Assembly: GCA_038225855.1 (NCBI GenBank) | Contig: JBBRQU010000016.1 | Location: forward strand, 17,357-81,356 | Direction: 5' to 3' | From: CAHJXF01 sp038225855 | GTDB lineage: Bacteria > Pseudomonadota > Gammaproteobacteria > Burkholderiales > Burkholderiaceae_D | Length of the DNA stretch: 64,000 nt | In this document: one piece after another, positions 52,372 to 60,675 of the stretch | How the letters are laid out: each line of letters opens with the position of its first letter | Numbering within the stretch: the stretch's first letter is position 1 | Position numbers and translations under genes: made by a program | Notes under the pieces: model-generated | What the model was told of the DNA's origin: nothing | What the model saw: only the letters and a program-made list of their open reading frames with translations | The model's database searches: none

Positions 52372-53012
52372 AAGTCATCGCCGTCAGCACCGGCATGGCC
52401 GCGCCGCTCTTCGTCGCGGGGCCGCGAGGCGAACGCGAGCAGGTGATGAGCGGCATACGCAAGACGCCGGTTTCCACGCTGGCCGACCCGAAGCGCATCG
52501 TCCTCGCGCCGCTCGGTTTCGAAGGCGACGAGCAGGTCGATTTCACGGTGCACGGCGGGCGCGACAAGGCCGTCTATGCGTATCCGATCGAGCACTACCC
52601 GGTGTGGCGGACGATCCGCGAACAGGCGATGAAAGTCGACGAGCCGCCGCCCGCTGGCTTCGTCGGCGAGAACCTCACGCTCGAGGGCGTGCTCGAAAAT
52701 CGCGTGTGGATCGGCGACGTGCTTGTGATCGAGGCTGTCGCGTCAGACGATGCCGCGGGCGCCGCACCGCCGGTTCGCCTGCGCATCGACGCCCCGCGCG
52801 AGCCGTGCTTCAAGTTCAACGCGCGCATGGGCTTTCCTCATGCCGCGAAGATGATGGTTCAATCCGGCTTCTCCGGCTTCTATCTCGAAGTGCTGGAGAC
52901 GGGCACCGTCGCTGCCGGAGACACGATCCGCGTCATCCCCGGCGCGCGCGAAGTCACGGTCGAAGAGATGCATCGCTTGATCACGCGAGGCAGGCAGCGC
53001 AATTTGTTTTGA
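52368..53012 (+). CDS. MOSC domain-containing protein (YiiM-like)
   Basis: A 214-residue protein of the MOSC family. These bind the molybdenum cofactor or handle reduced sulfur or nitrogen substrates (YiiM reduces hydroxylaminopurine and nitrogen oxides of bases). Family marks are FTVHGGRDKAVYAYPIEHYP, GFVGENLTLEGV, the conserved Cys of PREPCFKFNARM, and the C-terminal GDTIRVIP followed by a helical EEMHRLI tail. It is translationally coupled to the MFS gene by a four-base overlap. Confidence 0.92.
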   Translation: MKVIAVSTGMAAPLFVAGPRGEREQVMSGIRKTPVSTLADPKRIVLAPLGFEGDEQVDFTVHGGRDKAVYAYPIEHYPVWRTIREQAMKVDEPPPAGFVGENLTLEGVLENRVWIGDVLVIEAVASDDAAGAAPPVRLRIDAPREPCFKFNARMGFPHAAKMMVQSGFSGFYLEVLETGTVAAGDTIRVIPGAREVTVEEMHRLITRGRQRNLF

Positions 53013-53072
53013 GCGCCGCTGTCAGCCACCGCAGTCAGCCCTCCCAGTCAGCCCTCGCGGTTAGCCCGCGTA

Positions 53073-53873
53073 TCAGCCTTCGGTCTCGCTCGCCCGATCG
53101 CTCGCACGGCGAAACGCGCGCACATAGCCGTGATGCGCCCAGCCGTCGGTCCAGCCAGGAGGCCATGGCAACGGCGGGCCCGCATGGCGCGCGATGCCGC
53201 GCTTGACCGCCATGATCGGCAGATTGATCGGCATGCCGCGCGGACCGCTCGCCTGCAAGCGCAGATTGCGCGTGGCCGCTTCCCATCCGAGGCTGTATGC
53301 GTAGTTCGGCAGCAGCGCATCGCACACGTCGGCGAACCATGCGGCGTGATCGGCGTCGCGACCGAGTGCCTGCGCGAGACCTTCGGGATCGTGCGCGGCG
53401 AGCGCGTGGATCAACGATTCGGTAGCCGCGCCGGGTGCATCGCCCCAACCCATGACGGGATTGAAGTTGTAGTCGGAGCCCGAGCCATACCAGCCTGGAC
53501 GCAACGGCCGCTGCACCCAGAAACCGGCGTGATCGCGGCGGCCGGTGAAAAGATGCCAGCGCCAGTGCAGGCCCGAGGGCTTGGGCCATGTGTACAGATA
53601 GAGCCGCTGATACCCCGCGCCGTGCAGTGCGCGCACCATCGCCATCAGCCGCGCGTGCGGCATGTAGTCGGGCGCGGCGCGACGAAACAGGATGGGCGTG
53701 CCGTCGGTGTATGCGATGCCGTCGTCGCATAGCGACAGGTCGAGCGTGTTGACTTCGTTGCCGAAGCGCGCGCCGACCCAGCCGGTCAGAAGGTTGACGG
53801 CCGTCAGCACGCCATAGCCTCGTGCCGGATGAAAAACGATGGTGCCCGGAGCCAGGGGTTTGTGTTCGCTCAT
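53073..53873 (-). CDS. Protein of unknown function with an N-terminal CarD/Tudor-like segment
   Basis: A 266-residue cytoplasmic protein I do not recognise. The first about 45 residues (GTIVFHPARGYGVLTAVN, WVGARFGNEVNTLDL) resemble the small beta-barrel seen in CarD-type proteins. The remainder is rich in Trp, Tyr and His (YLYTWPKPSGLHWRWHLF, RRDHAGFWVQRPLRPGWYG) with no known catalytic motif. No signal peptide or membrane helix is seen. The ATG at 53873 is chosen because the extension to 53951 is polar and probably not coding. Convergent with the MOSC gene, divergent from kefF. Confidence 0.65.
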   Translation of the reverse strand: MSEHKPLAPGTIVFHPARGYGVLTAVNLLTGWVGARFGNEVNTLDLSLCDDGIAYTDGTPILFRRAAPDYMPHARLMAMVRALHGAGYQRLYLYTWPKPSGLHWRWHLFTGRRDHAGFWVQRPLRPGWYGSGSDYNFNPVMGWGDAPGAATESLIHALAAHDPEGLAQALGRDADHAAWFADVCDALLPNYAYSLGWEAATRNLRLQASGPRGMPINLPIMAVKRGIARHAGPPLPWPPGWTDGWAHHGYVRAFRRASDRASETEG

Positions 53874-54038
53874 GAGCGAGACTCTAACAGGCGAATGCTT
53901 GAAGTCGAGTGACGGGTCGGCATCGGCCGGCGAACTTGCTTCGTCCGGCAAGAGACGAGACAGCGCCCGCTCCCGTGCCTTTGAGCCTTACCATCACGCC
54001 TGATATTTTTTCAATCGTCTTGTCACCGCGAGCCTCTG

Positions 54039-54668
54039 ATGTCCGACGCGAACATCGCGCTGATCCATGCGCATCCTTATGCCGAACAATCGCTCGCCAA
54101 TCGCGAACTGCTCGCGGCGATCGATGAGCTGTCCTTCGTCACGCGACGTTCGCTCTACGACCTTTATCCGGACTTCGACATCGATGTCGACGCCGAACAA
54201 CGCGCGCTCGCGTCGGCCGACCTGATCGTGCTTCAGCATCCGATCTACTGGTACAGCATGCCGGCGCTGCTGAAGCTCTGGATCGACGACGTGTTCGCGC
54301 TCGGCTGGGCCTATGGCGAGGGCGGCACCGCGCTGGTCGGCAAGAGCATGCAGTGGATCGTGACGACTGGAGGAGACTTTCACGCATATACGCCCGAGGG
54401 GCCGCACGGCCATCCGTTCGAGGCGTTCATCGCGCCGGTGCGGCAGACCGCGCTTTTTTGCGGCATGCACTGGCAGGAGCCGCTGATCGTGCACGACGCG
54501 CACGCCGATCGCGAGCATGTCGTCGAAGCCGGACAGCGTTATCGCGAGCGCTTGCTCGGATTCAGGAAACAGCAACCCGTCACGATGGTCGGCAACACCC
54601 ACAAGCTGATCGACCCGCCCCCGCTTTCGACGGCGCTTGCCACATCGATCGCGACCACCTCGCCATGA
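54039..54668 (+). CDS. kefF: KefF-like NAD(P)H quinone oxidoreductase
   Basis: A 209-residue flavodoxin-fold protein of the NAD(P)H quinone reductase / KefF family. It has IALIHAHPYAEQSLANREL at the N-terminus, the FMN-contact segment LIVLQHPIYWYSMPALLKLW, and WIVTTGGDFHAYTPEG followed by the conserved Gly/His patch. KefF proteins bind FMN and are needed for full activity of KefC. The stop codon overlaps the kefC start by four bases, supporting that pairing. Confidence 0.93.
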   Translation: MSDANIALIHAHPYAEQSLANRELLAAIDELSFVTRRSLYDLYPDFDIDVDAEQRALASADLIVLQHPIYWYSMPALLKLWIDDVFALGWAYGEGGTALVGKSMQWIVTTGGDFHAYTPEGPHGHPFEAFIAPVRQTALFCGMHWQEPLIVHDAHADREHVVEAGQRYRERLLGFRKQQPVTMVGNTHKLIDPPPLSTALATSIATTSP

Positions 54669-56488
54669 CATTCGACCTCCTCATCTATCTGGCCGCAGCC
54701 GTGATTGCGGTGCCGATCGCCAAGCGCGCGGGGCTGGGCTCGGTGCTTGGCTACCTGATCGCCGGCTTCGTCATCGGCCCGTGGAATCTGCGGCTGATCA
54801 CGGACGTCCAGAGCATCGTGCAGATCTCCGAATTCGGCGTGGTGCTGATGCTGTTTCTGATCGGCCTCGAACTCGATCTGGAAGAGCTCTGGAAGCTGCG
54901 CGGCGCGGTCTTCATCGGCGGCGGCGTGCAGCTCGGCGCGACCGGCGTGTTGTTGTCGCTCGCCCTGATCGCGCTCGGGCTCGCGTGGCCCGCCGCATCG
55001 ATCGCGGGCTTCGCGCTCGCGATGTCGTCGACCGCGATCGGCATGCAGGTCATGGGCGAACGCAACATGACCGCGACGCCCGCGGGTCGATCGGCATTCG
55101 CGATCCTCCTGTTCCAGGACATCGCGGCGATTCCGTTGATCGCGCTCGTGCCGCTGGTCGCGCAACTGCTGGGCGTCGGAAATCATCACGCGCACGCGCA
55201 GCCGGTGTGGCAGAACGCGTTGATCGCCGTCGCCGCGATCGCCTCGGTGATCATCGGCGGCCGCTATCTGGTCAGGCCGGTTCTGCGCATCGTCGCGAAG
55301 GCCGACGTGCGCGAAGTGTTCACTGCGTTCGCGCTGCTGCTGGTGGTCGGCATTGCCGAGCTGATGAGCCTCGCGGGTTTGTCGATGGCGCTGGGCGCCT
55401 TCATCGCCGGCGTGGTGCTTGCAAGCTCCGAGTATCGACGCGCGCTCGAGACCGACATCGCGCCGTTCAAGGGTCTCTTGCTCGGCCTGTTCTTCATCGG
55501 TGTCGGCATGTCGATCGACTTCGGCGAAGTGCTCGCGCGGCCTGCATTCCTCGCGCTGCTGGTCGCGGGTCTGATCGCGATCAAGTTCGCCGTGCTGGTC
55601 GTGATCGCCAAGCCGCTCGGTGTGGCGCGCCGCGAACGCCTCGCCTTCGGTGCGCTGCTCGGCCAGGGGGGCGAGTTCGCGTTCGTGGTGTTCAGCGTCG
55701 CGTCCTCCGCGCACGTGCTCGATGGGCAATGGGTTCCCCTGCTGACGGCAGCGGTTGCCGTGTCGATGGCCGCGACCCCGATCGTGCTGATCGCCGCCGA
55801 CAAGCTGGTCGCACGCGTCGCACGCCGCGAACGTGCGGCCGACGTGATCGACGAACGCGCATCGGTGATCATCGCGGGCTTCGGCCGTTACGGCCAGGTG
55901 GTCGCGCGGACTCTGGGCGCGGCCGGCTATCCGGTGATCGTGCTCGATCACGATCCCGATCAGATCGAGTTGTTGCGTCGCTTCGGCTCCAAGGTCTTCT
56001 ATGGCGATGCGACGCGGCTCGATCTGCTCGAAGCCGCGGGCGCGCGCGACGCCGCATTGCTGGTGATCGCGATCGACGATGTCGACGACAGCATGCAACT
56101 CGCACGCGCCGTCACCGAAGCGTTTCCCGCTCTGCGCATCCTCGCTCGCGCACGCAACGTGCGCCACTGGCTCGAGCTGCGCGAACTGGGCATCCAGCAG
56201 GTCGAGCGCGAGACTTTCGAATCGGCGCTGCGCACCGGACGATCCGCGCTCGAAGCGCTCGGCATGCGGCCTTACGAAGCACGCCGCATCGCCGATCGAT
56301 TCCGTCGCTCGACATTGAGCACGCTCGAGGACATGCTTCCGGAATTCCGCGACGAACGCAGGCTCGTCGCGCGCGTGCGCAGCGGTCGCGACGAATTGGA
56401 GAAGATGCTGACCGACGATCGCGGGCGTCGCGATGCCGAGCATGGAGCCGGCTGGAGCCAAAATGCTGTCGATAGATCCTCGACGTGA
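54665..56488 (+). CDS. kefC: Glutathione-gated potassium efflux antiporter KefC/KefB type
   Basis: A 607-residue CPA2 K+/H+ antiporter. Residues 1-385 form about 12 helices (YLIAGFVIGPWNLRLI, FLIGLELDLEELW, SSTAIGMQVM, LLFQDIAAIPLIALVPL). Residues about 400-520 form an RCK/KTN domain with nucleotide motif VIIAGFGRYGQVVARTLG and ITTED-type QIELLRRFGSKVFYGDATRLD. In E. coli the RCK domain senses glutathione adducts and opens the channel, protecting against electrophiles. Its end overlaps the next MFS gene by 26 bases. Confidence 0.94.
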   Translation: MTFDLLIYLAAAVIAVPIAKRAGLGSVLGYLIAGFVIGPWNLRLITDVQSIVQISEFGVVLMLFLIGLELDLEELWKLRGAVFIGGGVQLGATGVLLSLALIALGLAWPAASIAGFALAMSSTAIGMQVMGERNMTATPAGRSAFAILLFQDIAAIPLIALVPLVAQLLGVGNHHAHAQPVWQNALIAVAAIASVIIGGRYLVRPVLRIVAKADVREVFTAFALLLVVGIAELMSLAGLSMALGAFIAGVVLASSEYRRALETDIAPFKGLLLGLFFIGVGMSIDFGEVLARPAFLALLVAGLIAIKFAVLVVIAKPLGVARRERLAFGALLGQGGEFAFVVFSVASSAHVLDGQWVPLLTAAVAVSMAATPIVLIAADKLVARVARRERAADVIDERASVIIAGFGRYGQVVARTLGAAGYPVIVLDHDPDQIELLRRFGSKVFYGDATRLDLLEAAGARDAALLVIAIDDVDDSMQLARAVTEAFPALRILARARNVRHWLELRELGIQQVERETFESALRTGRSALEALGMRPYEARRIADRFRRSTLSTLEDMLPEFRDERRLVARVRSGRDELEKMLTDDRGRRDAEHGAGWSQNAVDRSST

Positions 56489-57827
56489 CATCGATGCCAG
56501 CGTAGCGCCGCATGCCAATGCGGTGAACTCCGCTGCGCTTCGCAAGACCGCTCTGTGGGTGCTGATCGTGCAGTGCCTGCTGGCGCTTTCCTGGACCATG
56601 TATGTCCTGTTTCTGCCCGGCATGCTGAGCGACGCGGGCATAGCGAAGCGCTGGTTGGTCTATGTGCTGATCGGCGACCAGATCGTCTTCGCGGCGTGCG
56701 ATTGGGCGGCCGGCGTTTATGCCGATCGCATCGCCACGGTGTGGAAGCGGCTCGGGCGCGTGATGCTCGCAACGACGATGCTTTCGTCGGCGGCCTTGCT
56801 CGCCATGCCGTGGATCGCGAAGGGCGGCAGCGCGGTGCTGCTGCTGGGCGTGATCTTCGTCTGGGCTGCGACTTCGTCGGCCTTGCGCGCACCGGTGTTC
56901 TCGCTGCTCGGACGGATTCAAGAAGATGCGCACGAAGATACGCGCGAAGACGCGCAACAAGACGCGCGCGAAGTCAGACGCAAAGCAGGCTCGCGGGCCA
57001 CGCGCGCCGGCATGGTCAGCATGGCGCTCGTCGGCATCAGCCTCGCGGGTGCGGTCGGCCCTTATCTCACGATGCTGTTGAAGGCCGTCGACAACCGCCT
57101 GCCGATCGCCGTCAGCGCGGTCGCGCTCGCGCTCGCGGGTCTGTGGGCGACGCGCGCCGAAGCGCTGCTGCCGCCGCTAAGCGATGTCACCGACCACGCA
57201 CGCGCCTCTGCGCGCTCCCCAACGCGCGCGCAATCGTTGCTGCGGCGGCGGCGCGCGTGGTCGCTCGCGGGAACCGTGCTGGTCGCTGCATTCGGCACGC
57301 AACTCGTGACGGCGATCGTCGCGCAACCGCTCTATCGACCCTTCGTCGGAGCGGACGCGGTGCTGTGGGTCGCGTGGTTCTGGGTCGGATTCGGCCTCGG
57401 TCTGATTCCCGGTGCGCGTATCGCTGCGAGCACTCGCTCGCTGGTGGGCGCCGCGATCGCGATCGCCATCGCATGGATTGCATTCGCGATCGGCGCGAGC
57501 AGCGCATCGTTTGCCGTGCTGGTGGCGGGCACTGCGATCGCGGGCGCCGGGTGGGGCGTGTTCTCGACCGTGGTCTTCAGTAGCGCCGTGTCGTTGTCGG
57601 GCGGGCGCGCATCGGTCCGCGGCGCCGGCACCGCGAGCGGCATGGTGTTCTCGGCAATCGCGATCGCGACGCTGCTGCGCATGGTCTGCACCGCCACGGG
57701 ATTCGCGAAGACGCCCACGATCGTGTGGCTGCCAGAGATCGCATGGGCTTTCGCGAGCGTGCTGTTGATCGTCGTCGCGCGTACGGTATGGCGGGATCAG
57801 GCCGAGGCATCGCCGGCGCTGGCTTAG
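56463..57827 (+). CDS. MFS family transporter with acidic repeat loop
   Basis: A 454-residue membrane protein of the MFS fold. There are about 10-12 helices with a cytoplasmic loop near residues 155-178 that repeats acidic/basic dipeptides (EDAHEDTREDAQQDAREV). The ATG at 56463 is chosen for GGAG seven bases upstream, although it lies inside the end of kefC. An earlier ATG at 56433 exists. The substrate and subfamily are not recognised. Gene order suggests co-transcription with kefF and kefC. Confidence 0.8.
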   Translation: MLSIDPRRDIDASVAPHANAVNSAALRKTALWVLIVQCLLALSWTMYVLFLPGMLSDAGIAKRWLVYVLIGDQIVFAACDWAAGVYADRIATVWKRLGRVMLATTMLSSAALLAMPWIAKGGSAVLLLGVIFVWAATSSALRAPVFSLLGRIQEDAHEDTREDAQQDAREVRRKAGSRATRAGMVSMALVGISLAGAVGPYLTMLLKAVDNRLPIAVSAVALALAGLWATRAEALLPPLSDVTDHARASARSPTRAQSLLRRRRAWSLAGTVLVAAFGTQLVTAIVAQPLYRPFVGADAVLWVAWFWVGFGLGLIPGARIAASTRSLVGAAIAIAIAWIAFAIGASSASFAVLVAGTAIAGAGWGVFSTVVFSSAVSLSGGRASVRGAGTASGMVFSAIAIATLLRMVCTATGFAKTPTIVWLPEIAWAFASVLLIVVARTVWRDQAEASPALA

Positions 57828-57828
57828 G

Positions 57829-59271
57829 TCACGGCGTCGCTTCAGGCTTCAACGGTGGATCGGCCTGTTCGATCGCGCGGCCCGAGACTTCATCGGCGGC
57901 GTTCTTCGGCAATCGAAAGATTGGCCAGAACGATGAAGCCGAGATCAGGCCGACCACCAGGAACGCCGCCGGGAAATCGCTTGCCGCAACGTTCACGCGA
58001 CCGGCCGACGCCGTCATCGCCTCGAGGACAGCCGCGCCGATCGTGACGCCGGTCGACAGCGCCATTTGCTGCGCGACATGGGCGAGGCCCGCGGCCCGGC
58101 CCATGTCGCGCCGCTCGATGTCGGCATAGGCGAGCGCGTTGAGCGACGTGAATTGCAGCGAGCGAAAGAAGCCGCCGAACAGCAGCACGCCGAGCATCCA
58201 GGCGATCGGCGTCGTCGATGAAAACACGCCGTAGCCGATGATGGTTGCAGATGCAATCAATGCGTTGACCGACAGCACGGTGCGAAATCCGAAGCGCCTG
58301 AGAATCGAGGTCGTGAGCGTCTTCATGAACATCGCGGCGGCCGCCGACGAACACGTGAGCAGGCCCGATTGCAGCGCGCTCATGCCGAAGCCGAGTTGCA
58401 GCATCAGCGGCAACAGAAAAGGCGAGGCGCCCACGCCGATGCGAAAGAGCGTGCCGCCGACCACGCCCGCAAAGTAGGTCGGCACGCGCAGGAAGCGGAA
58501 GTCGAGGACCGGATACTTTCCTTCGCGCGCGAAGCGTCTCGCGTGCATCACGTAGAACGCCAGCGACAGGGCGCCGCTTACGATGCACCGGCCGGACGCG
58601 GTCGAGCTCATCAGATGCTGTCCGAAGGTCGCGGCCCCGAGCGTCAACGCCGAGAGCCCAAAGCCCGACAACAGGAAGCCCAGACTATCGAGCGGCGTGC
58701 GCACGTCTTCGACGATTTCGGGCACGTAGCGGCCGGCCAGCGTCCACCCCAACAAACCGATCGGTATGTTGATGAAGAATATCCAGCGCCAGTCGAAATA
58801 CGTGCTGATGAAACCGCCGAGCGGCGGACCGACGATGGGGCCGATCAGCGCCGGCATCGTCAGATACGACAGCACTTTCACCAGCTCGCGTTTCTCAACG
58901 CTTTTCAAGAGAACGATACGGCCCACCGGCACCATCATCGCGCCGCCCATGCCCTGCAGGAACCGCGAGATGACGAAGCCCGACAGCGAATTGGAGAAGC
59001 CGCACGCGATCGAGCCGACGACGAACACCACGATCGCCGAGCGGAACACGGTGCGCGAGCCGTGACGATCGGCCATCCATCCGCTGATCGGAATGAATAC
59101 CGCGAGGCTGACCAGGTACGAGGTCAGCGCGAGCTTCAATGCGATCGGGTTCTCGGCCAGGTCGCGCGCGATCACCGGCAAGGCCGTCGCGATGATGGTG
59201 CCGTCAAGGTTCTCCATGAACAGCGCGCACGCGATAATCAGCGGGAGCGTGAAGTGGGGCGGCAGGCGCAT
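57829..59271 (-). CDS. MFS drug efflux transporter, DHA2 (EmrB/MdtD-like) type
   Basis: A 480-residue transporter with about 14 helices. DHA2 hallmarks include ACALFMENLDGTIIATALPVIARD (helix 1 region), GWMADRHGSRTVFRSAIVVF (motif A), RFLQGMGGAMMVPVGRIVLL (motif B/C region) and FDWRWIFFINIPIGLLG. The ATG at 59271 gives the normal N-terminus. The frame extends in-frame to 59316 without support. It is convergent with the previous MFS gene, with a one-base gap between stops. Confidence 0.92.
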   Translation of the reverse strand: MRLPPHFTLPLIIACALFMENLDGTIIATALPVIARDLAENPIALKLALTSYLVSLAVFIPISGWMADRHGSRTVFRSAIVVFVVGSIACGFSNSLSGFVISRFLQGMGGAMMVPVGRIVLLKSVEKRELVKVLSYLTMPALIGPIVGPPLGGFISTYFDWRWIFFINIPIGLLGWTLAGRYVPEIVEDVRTPLDSLGFLLSGFGLSALTLGAATFGQHLMSSTASGRCIVSGALSLAFYVMHARRFAREGKYPVLDFRFLRVPTYFAGVVGGTLFRIGVGASPFLLPLMLQLGFGMSALQSGLLTCSSAAAAMFMKTLTTSILRRFGFRTVLSVNALIASATIIGYGVFSSTTPIAWMLGVLLFGGFFRSLQFTSLNALAYADIERRDMGRAAGLAHVAQQMALSTGVTIGAAVLEAMTASAGRVNVAASDFPAAFLVVGLISASSFWPIFRLPKNAADEVSGRAIEQADPPLKPEATP

Positions 59272-59318
59272 GGAAGTCGACGTTCCGGGTTGGGGTAAGC
59301 ACAGCGCACGCAACACCC

Positions 59319-59404
59319 CGTTCTCATCCTGAGCATCGCGAGGGATCTCATCGGTCGCGTTGTGCGATGCTGATGAGATTCCTCACTCCGTTCGGAATGA
59401 CAAC
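59319..59404. repeat. Palindromic extragenic element, third type
   Basis: The element carries ATCTCATC (59345-59352) facing GATGAGAT (59372-59379), embedded in TCATCCTGAGC...GAGGGATC and GATTCCTCACTCCGTTCGG halves. That sequence style is seen in many proteobacterial dispersed repeats. It separates the divergent MFS and dinB genes. The in-frame upstream start sometimes available to dinB (59367) lies in this repeat and is not used. Confidence 0.7.
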
Positions 59405-59414
59405 GGGCGCCACC

Positions 59415-60665
59415 ATGTCCGAACCCTCTCGCATCATCGCCCATCTCGACATGGATGCTTTCTATGCATCCGTCGAGTTGTTGCGCTATCCCGAATTGCG
59501 CGGGCGTCCGGTCGTGGTCGGCGGCGGTCGCAGGCATCAGCACGAAGATGCATTCGACCTTGTGACGGGCGCGAAGACGCGCCGCTTCGCGACCTTGGCC
59601 GGCTATGCGGGCCGAGGGGTCGCAACGACCGCGAGCTACGAAGCGCGCAAGCTCGGCGTGCATTCGGCGATGGGCCTGATGAAGGCCGCGACGCTCGCAC
59701 CGGAGGCGATCCTGCTACCCAACGACTTCGATGCCTATCGCGAGCAATCGCGGCGCTTCAAGGCGGCGGTGCGAACCATCGCGCCGGCGATCGAAGACCG
59801 CGGCATCGACGAGATTTACATCGACCTGAGCGCGCTGATGCCGCTTCGAGTCGCGTCGACGAACAGCACGTTCGACCGCGACGCGATCACGCGGATCGCG
59901 CACGCGATCAAGGGCGCGGTGAAAGAAGCGACCGACCTCTCGTCCTCGATCGGCATCGCGCCCAACAAGCTGCTCGCGAAAATCGCGTCCGATCTCGAGA
60001 AGCCCGACGGCCTCGTGATCCTGGACGCGTCCGACGTGCCCACGCGCATCTGGCCGCTCGCGGCCAGGAAGATCAACGGCATCGGACCGAAGGCGAGCGC
60101 GGGGCTGGCGCGTAGCGGCATCGATACCATCGGGCAACTCGCAAAAGCCGATATCGGCGCACTCGGCGACCTTTTCGGTCGCAACACCGCGCGCTGGATG
60201 CACGAAGTCGCGCACGGTCGCGATCAGCGCGACGTGGTGATCGAAAGCCAGACCAAGTCGATCAGCCGCGAGACCACTTTCGATCGCGATCTTCACGCGG
60301 TTCGCGACCGCGCCGCGTTATCGGCGATCTTCACCGAACTGTGCGAGAAGCTCGCGGGCGACATGCAGACGAAGGGCTATGTCGCGCGCAACATTGGATT
60401 GAAGCTGCGCTACGACGACTTCAGCATCGCGACACGAGCGACGACGTTGCAGATGCCCACGCAGGATGCGAGCGTGATCCGCCGCGTCGCCGGCGAATGC
60501 GCTCGCCGTGCGCCTCTCGACAAGCGCATCCGGCTCCTGGGGGTGCGCGCCGGGACGTTGATGCGTGCGGAAGACACATCCGCATCGGCATCGGTCGCGG
60601 ACTCGATCACAGGCTCGAGCACCGTCTCGAGCACTACGCGCGATCTGTTCGACGATCTCGCATGA
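59415..60665 (+). CDS. dinB: DNA polymerase IV (DinB)
   Basis: A Y-family translesion polymerase of 416 residues. The palm carboxylates are in IIAHLDMDAFYASVE (first Asp pair) and RGIDEIYIDLS (Asp-Glu). The usual GGxxxRGVVATASYEAR block is interrupted. After VVVGGGRRHQHEDAF there are about 25 extra residues before GRGVATTASYEARKLG, an insertion also recalled in other Burkholderiales DinB proteins. The little-finger domain contains TKSISRETTF. The C-terminal tail is Ser/Thr-rich and lacks a clear beta-clamp motif beyond DLFDDLA. Confidence 0.95.
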   Translation: MSEPSRIIAHLDMDAFYASVELLRYPELRGRPVVVGGGRRHQHEDAFDLVTGAKTRRFATLAGYAGRGVATTASYEARKLGVHSAMGLMKAATLAPEAILLPNDFDAYREQSRRFKAAVRTIAPAIEDRGIDEIYIDLSALMPLRVASTNSTFDRDAITRIAHAIKGAVKEATDLSSSIGIAPNKLLAKIASDLEKPDGLVILDASDVPTRIWPLAARKINGIGPKASAGLARSGIDTIGQLAKADIGALGDLFGRNTARWMHEVAHGRDQRDVVIESQTKSISRETTFDRDLHAVRDRAALSAIFTELCEKLAGDMQTKGYVARNIGLKLRYDDFSIATRATTLQMPTQDASVIRRVAGECARRAPLDKRIRLLGVRAGTLMRAEDTSASASVADSITGSSTVSSTTRDLFDDLA

Positions 60666-60675
60666 GCATCGATCC

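Noticed and set aside
54539..56641. Open frame of 700 codons on the minus strand opposite kefC
   Set aside because: Composition is dominated by Arg, Glu, Asp, Gln and His as expected for antisense of a membrane protein gene. kefC is unambiguous.
59367..59414. Earlier in-frame start for dinB
   Set aside because: It lies within a palindromic repeat. The ATG at 59415 gives the normal DinB N-terminus.
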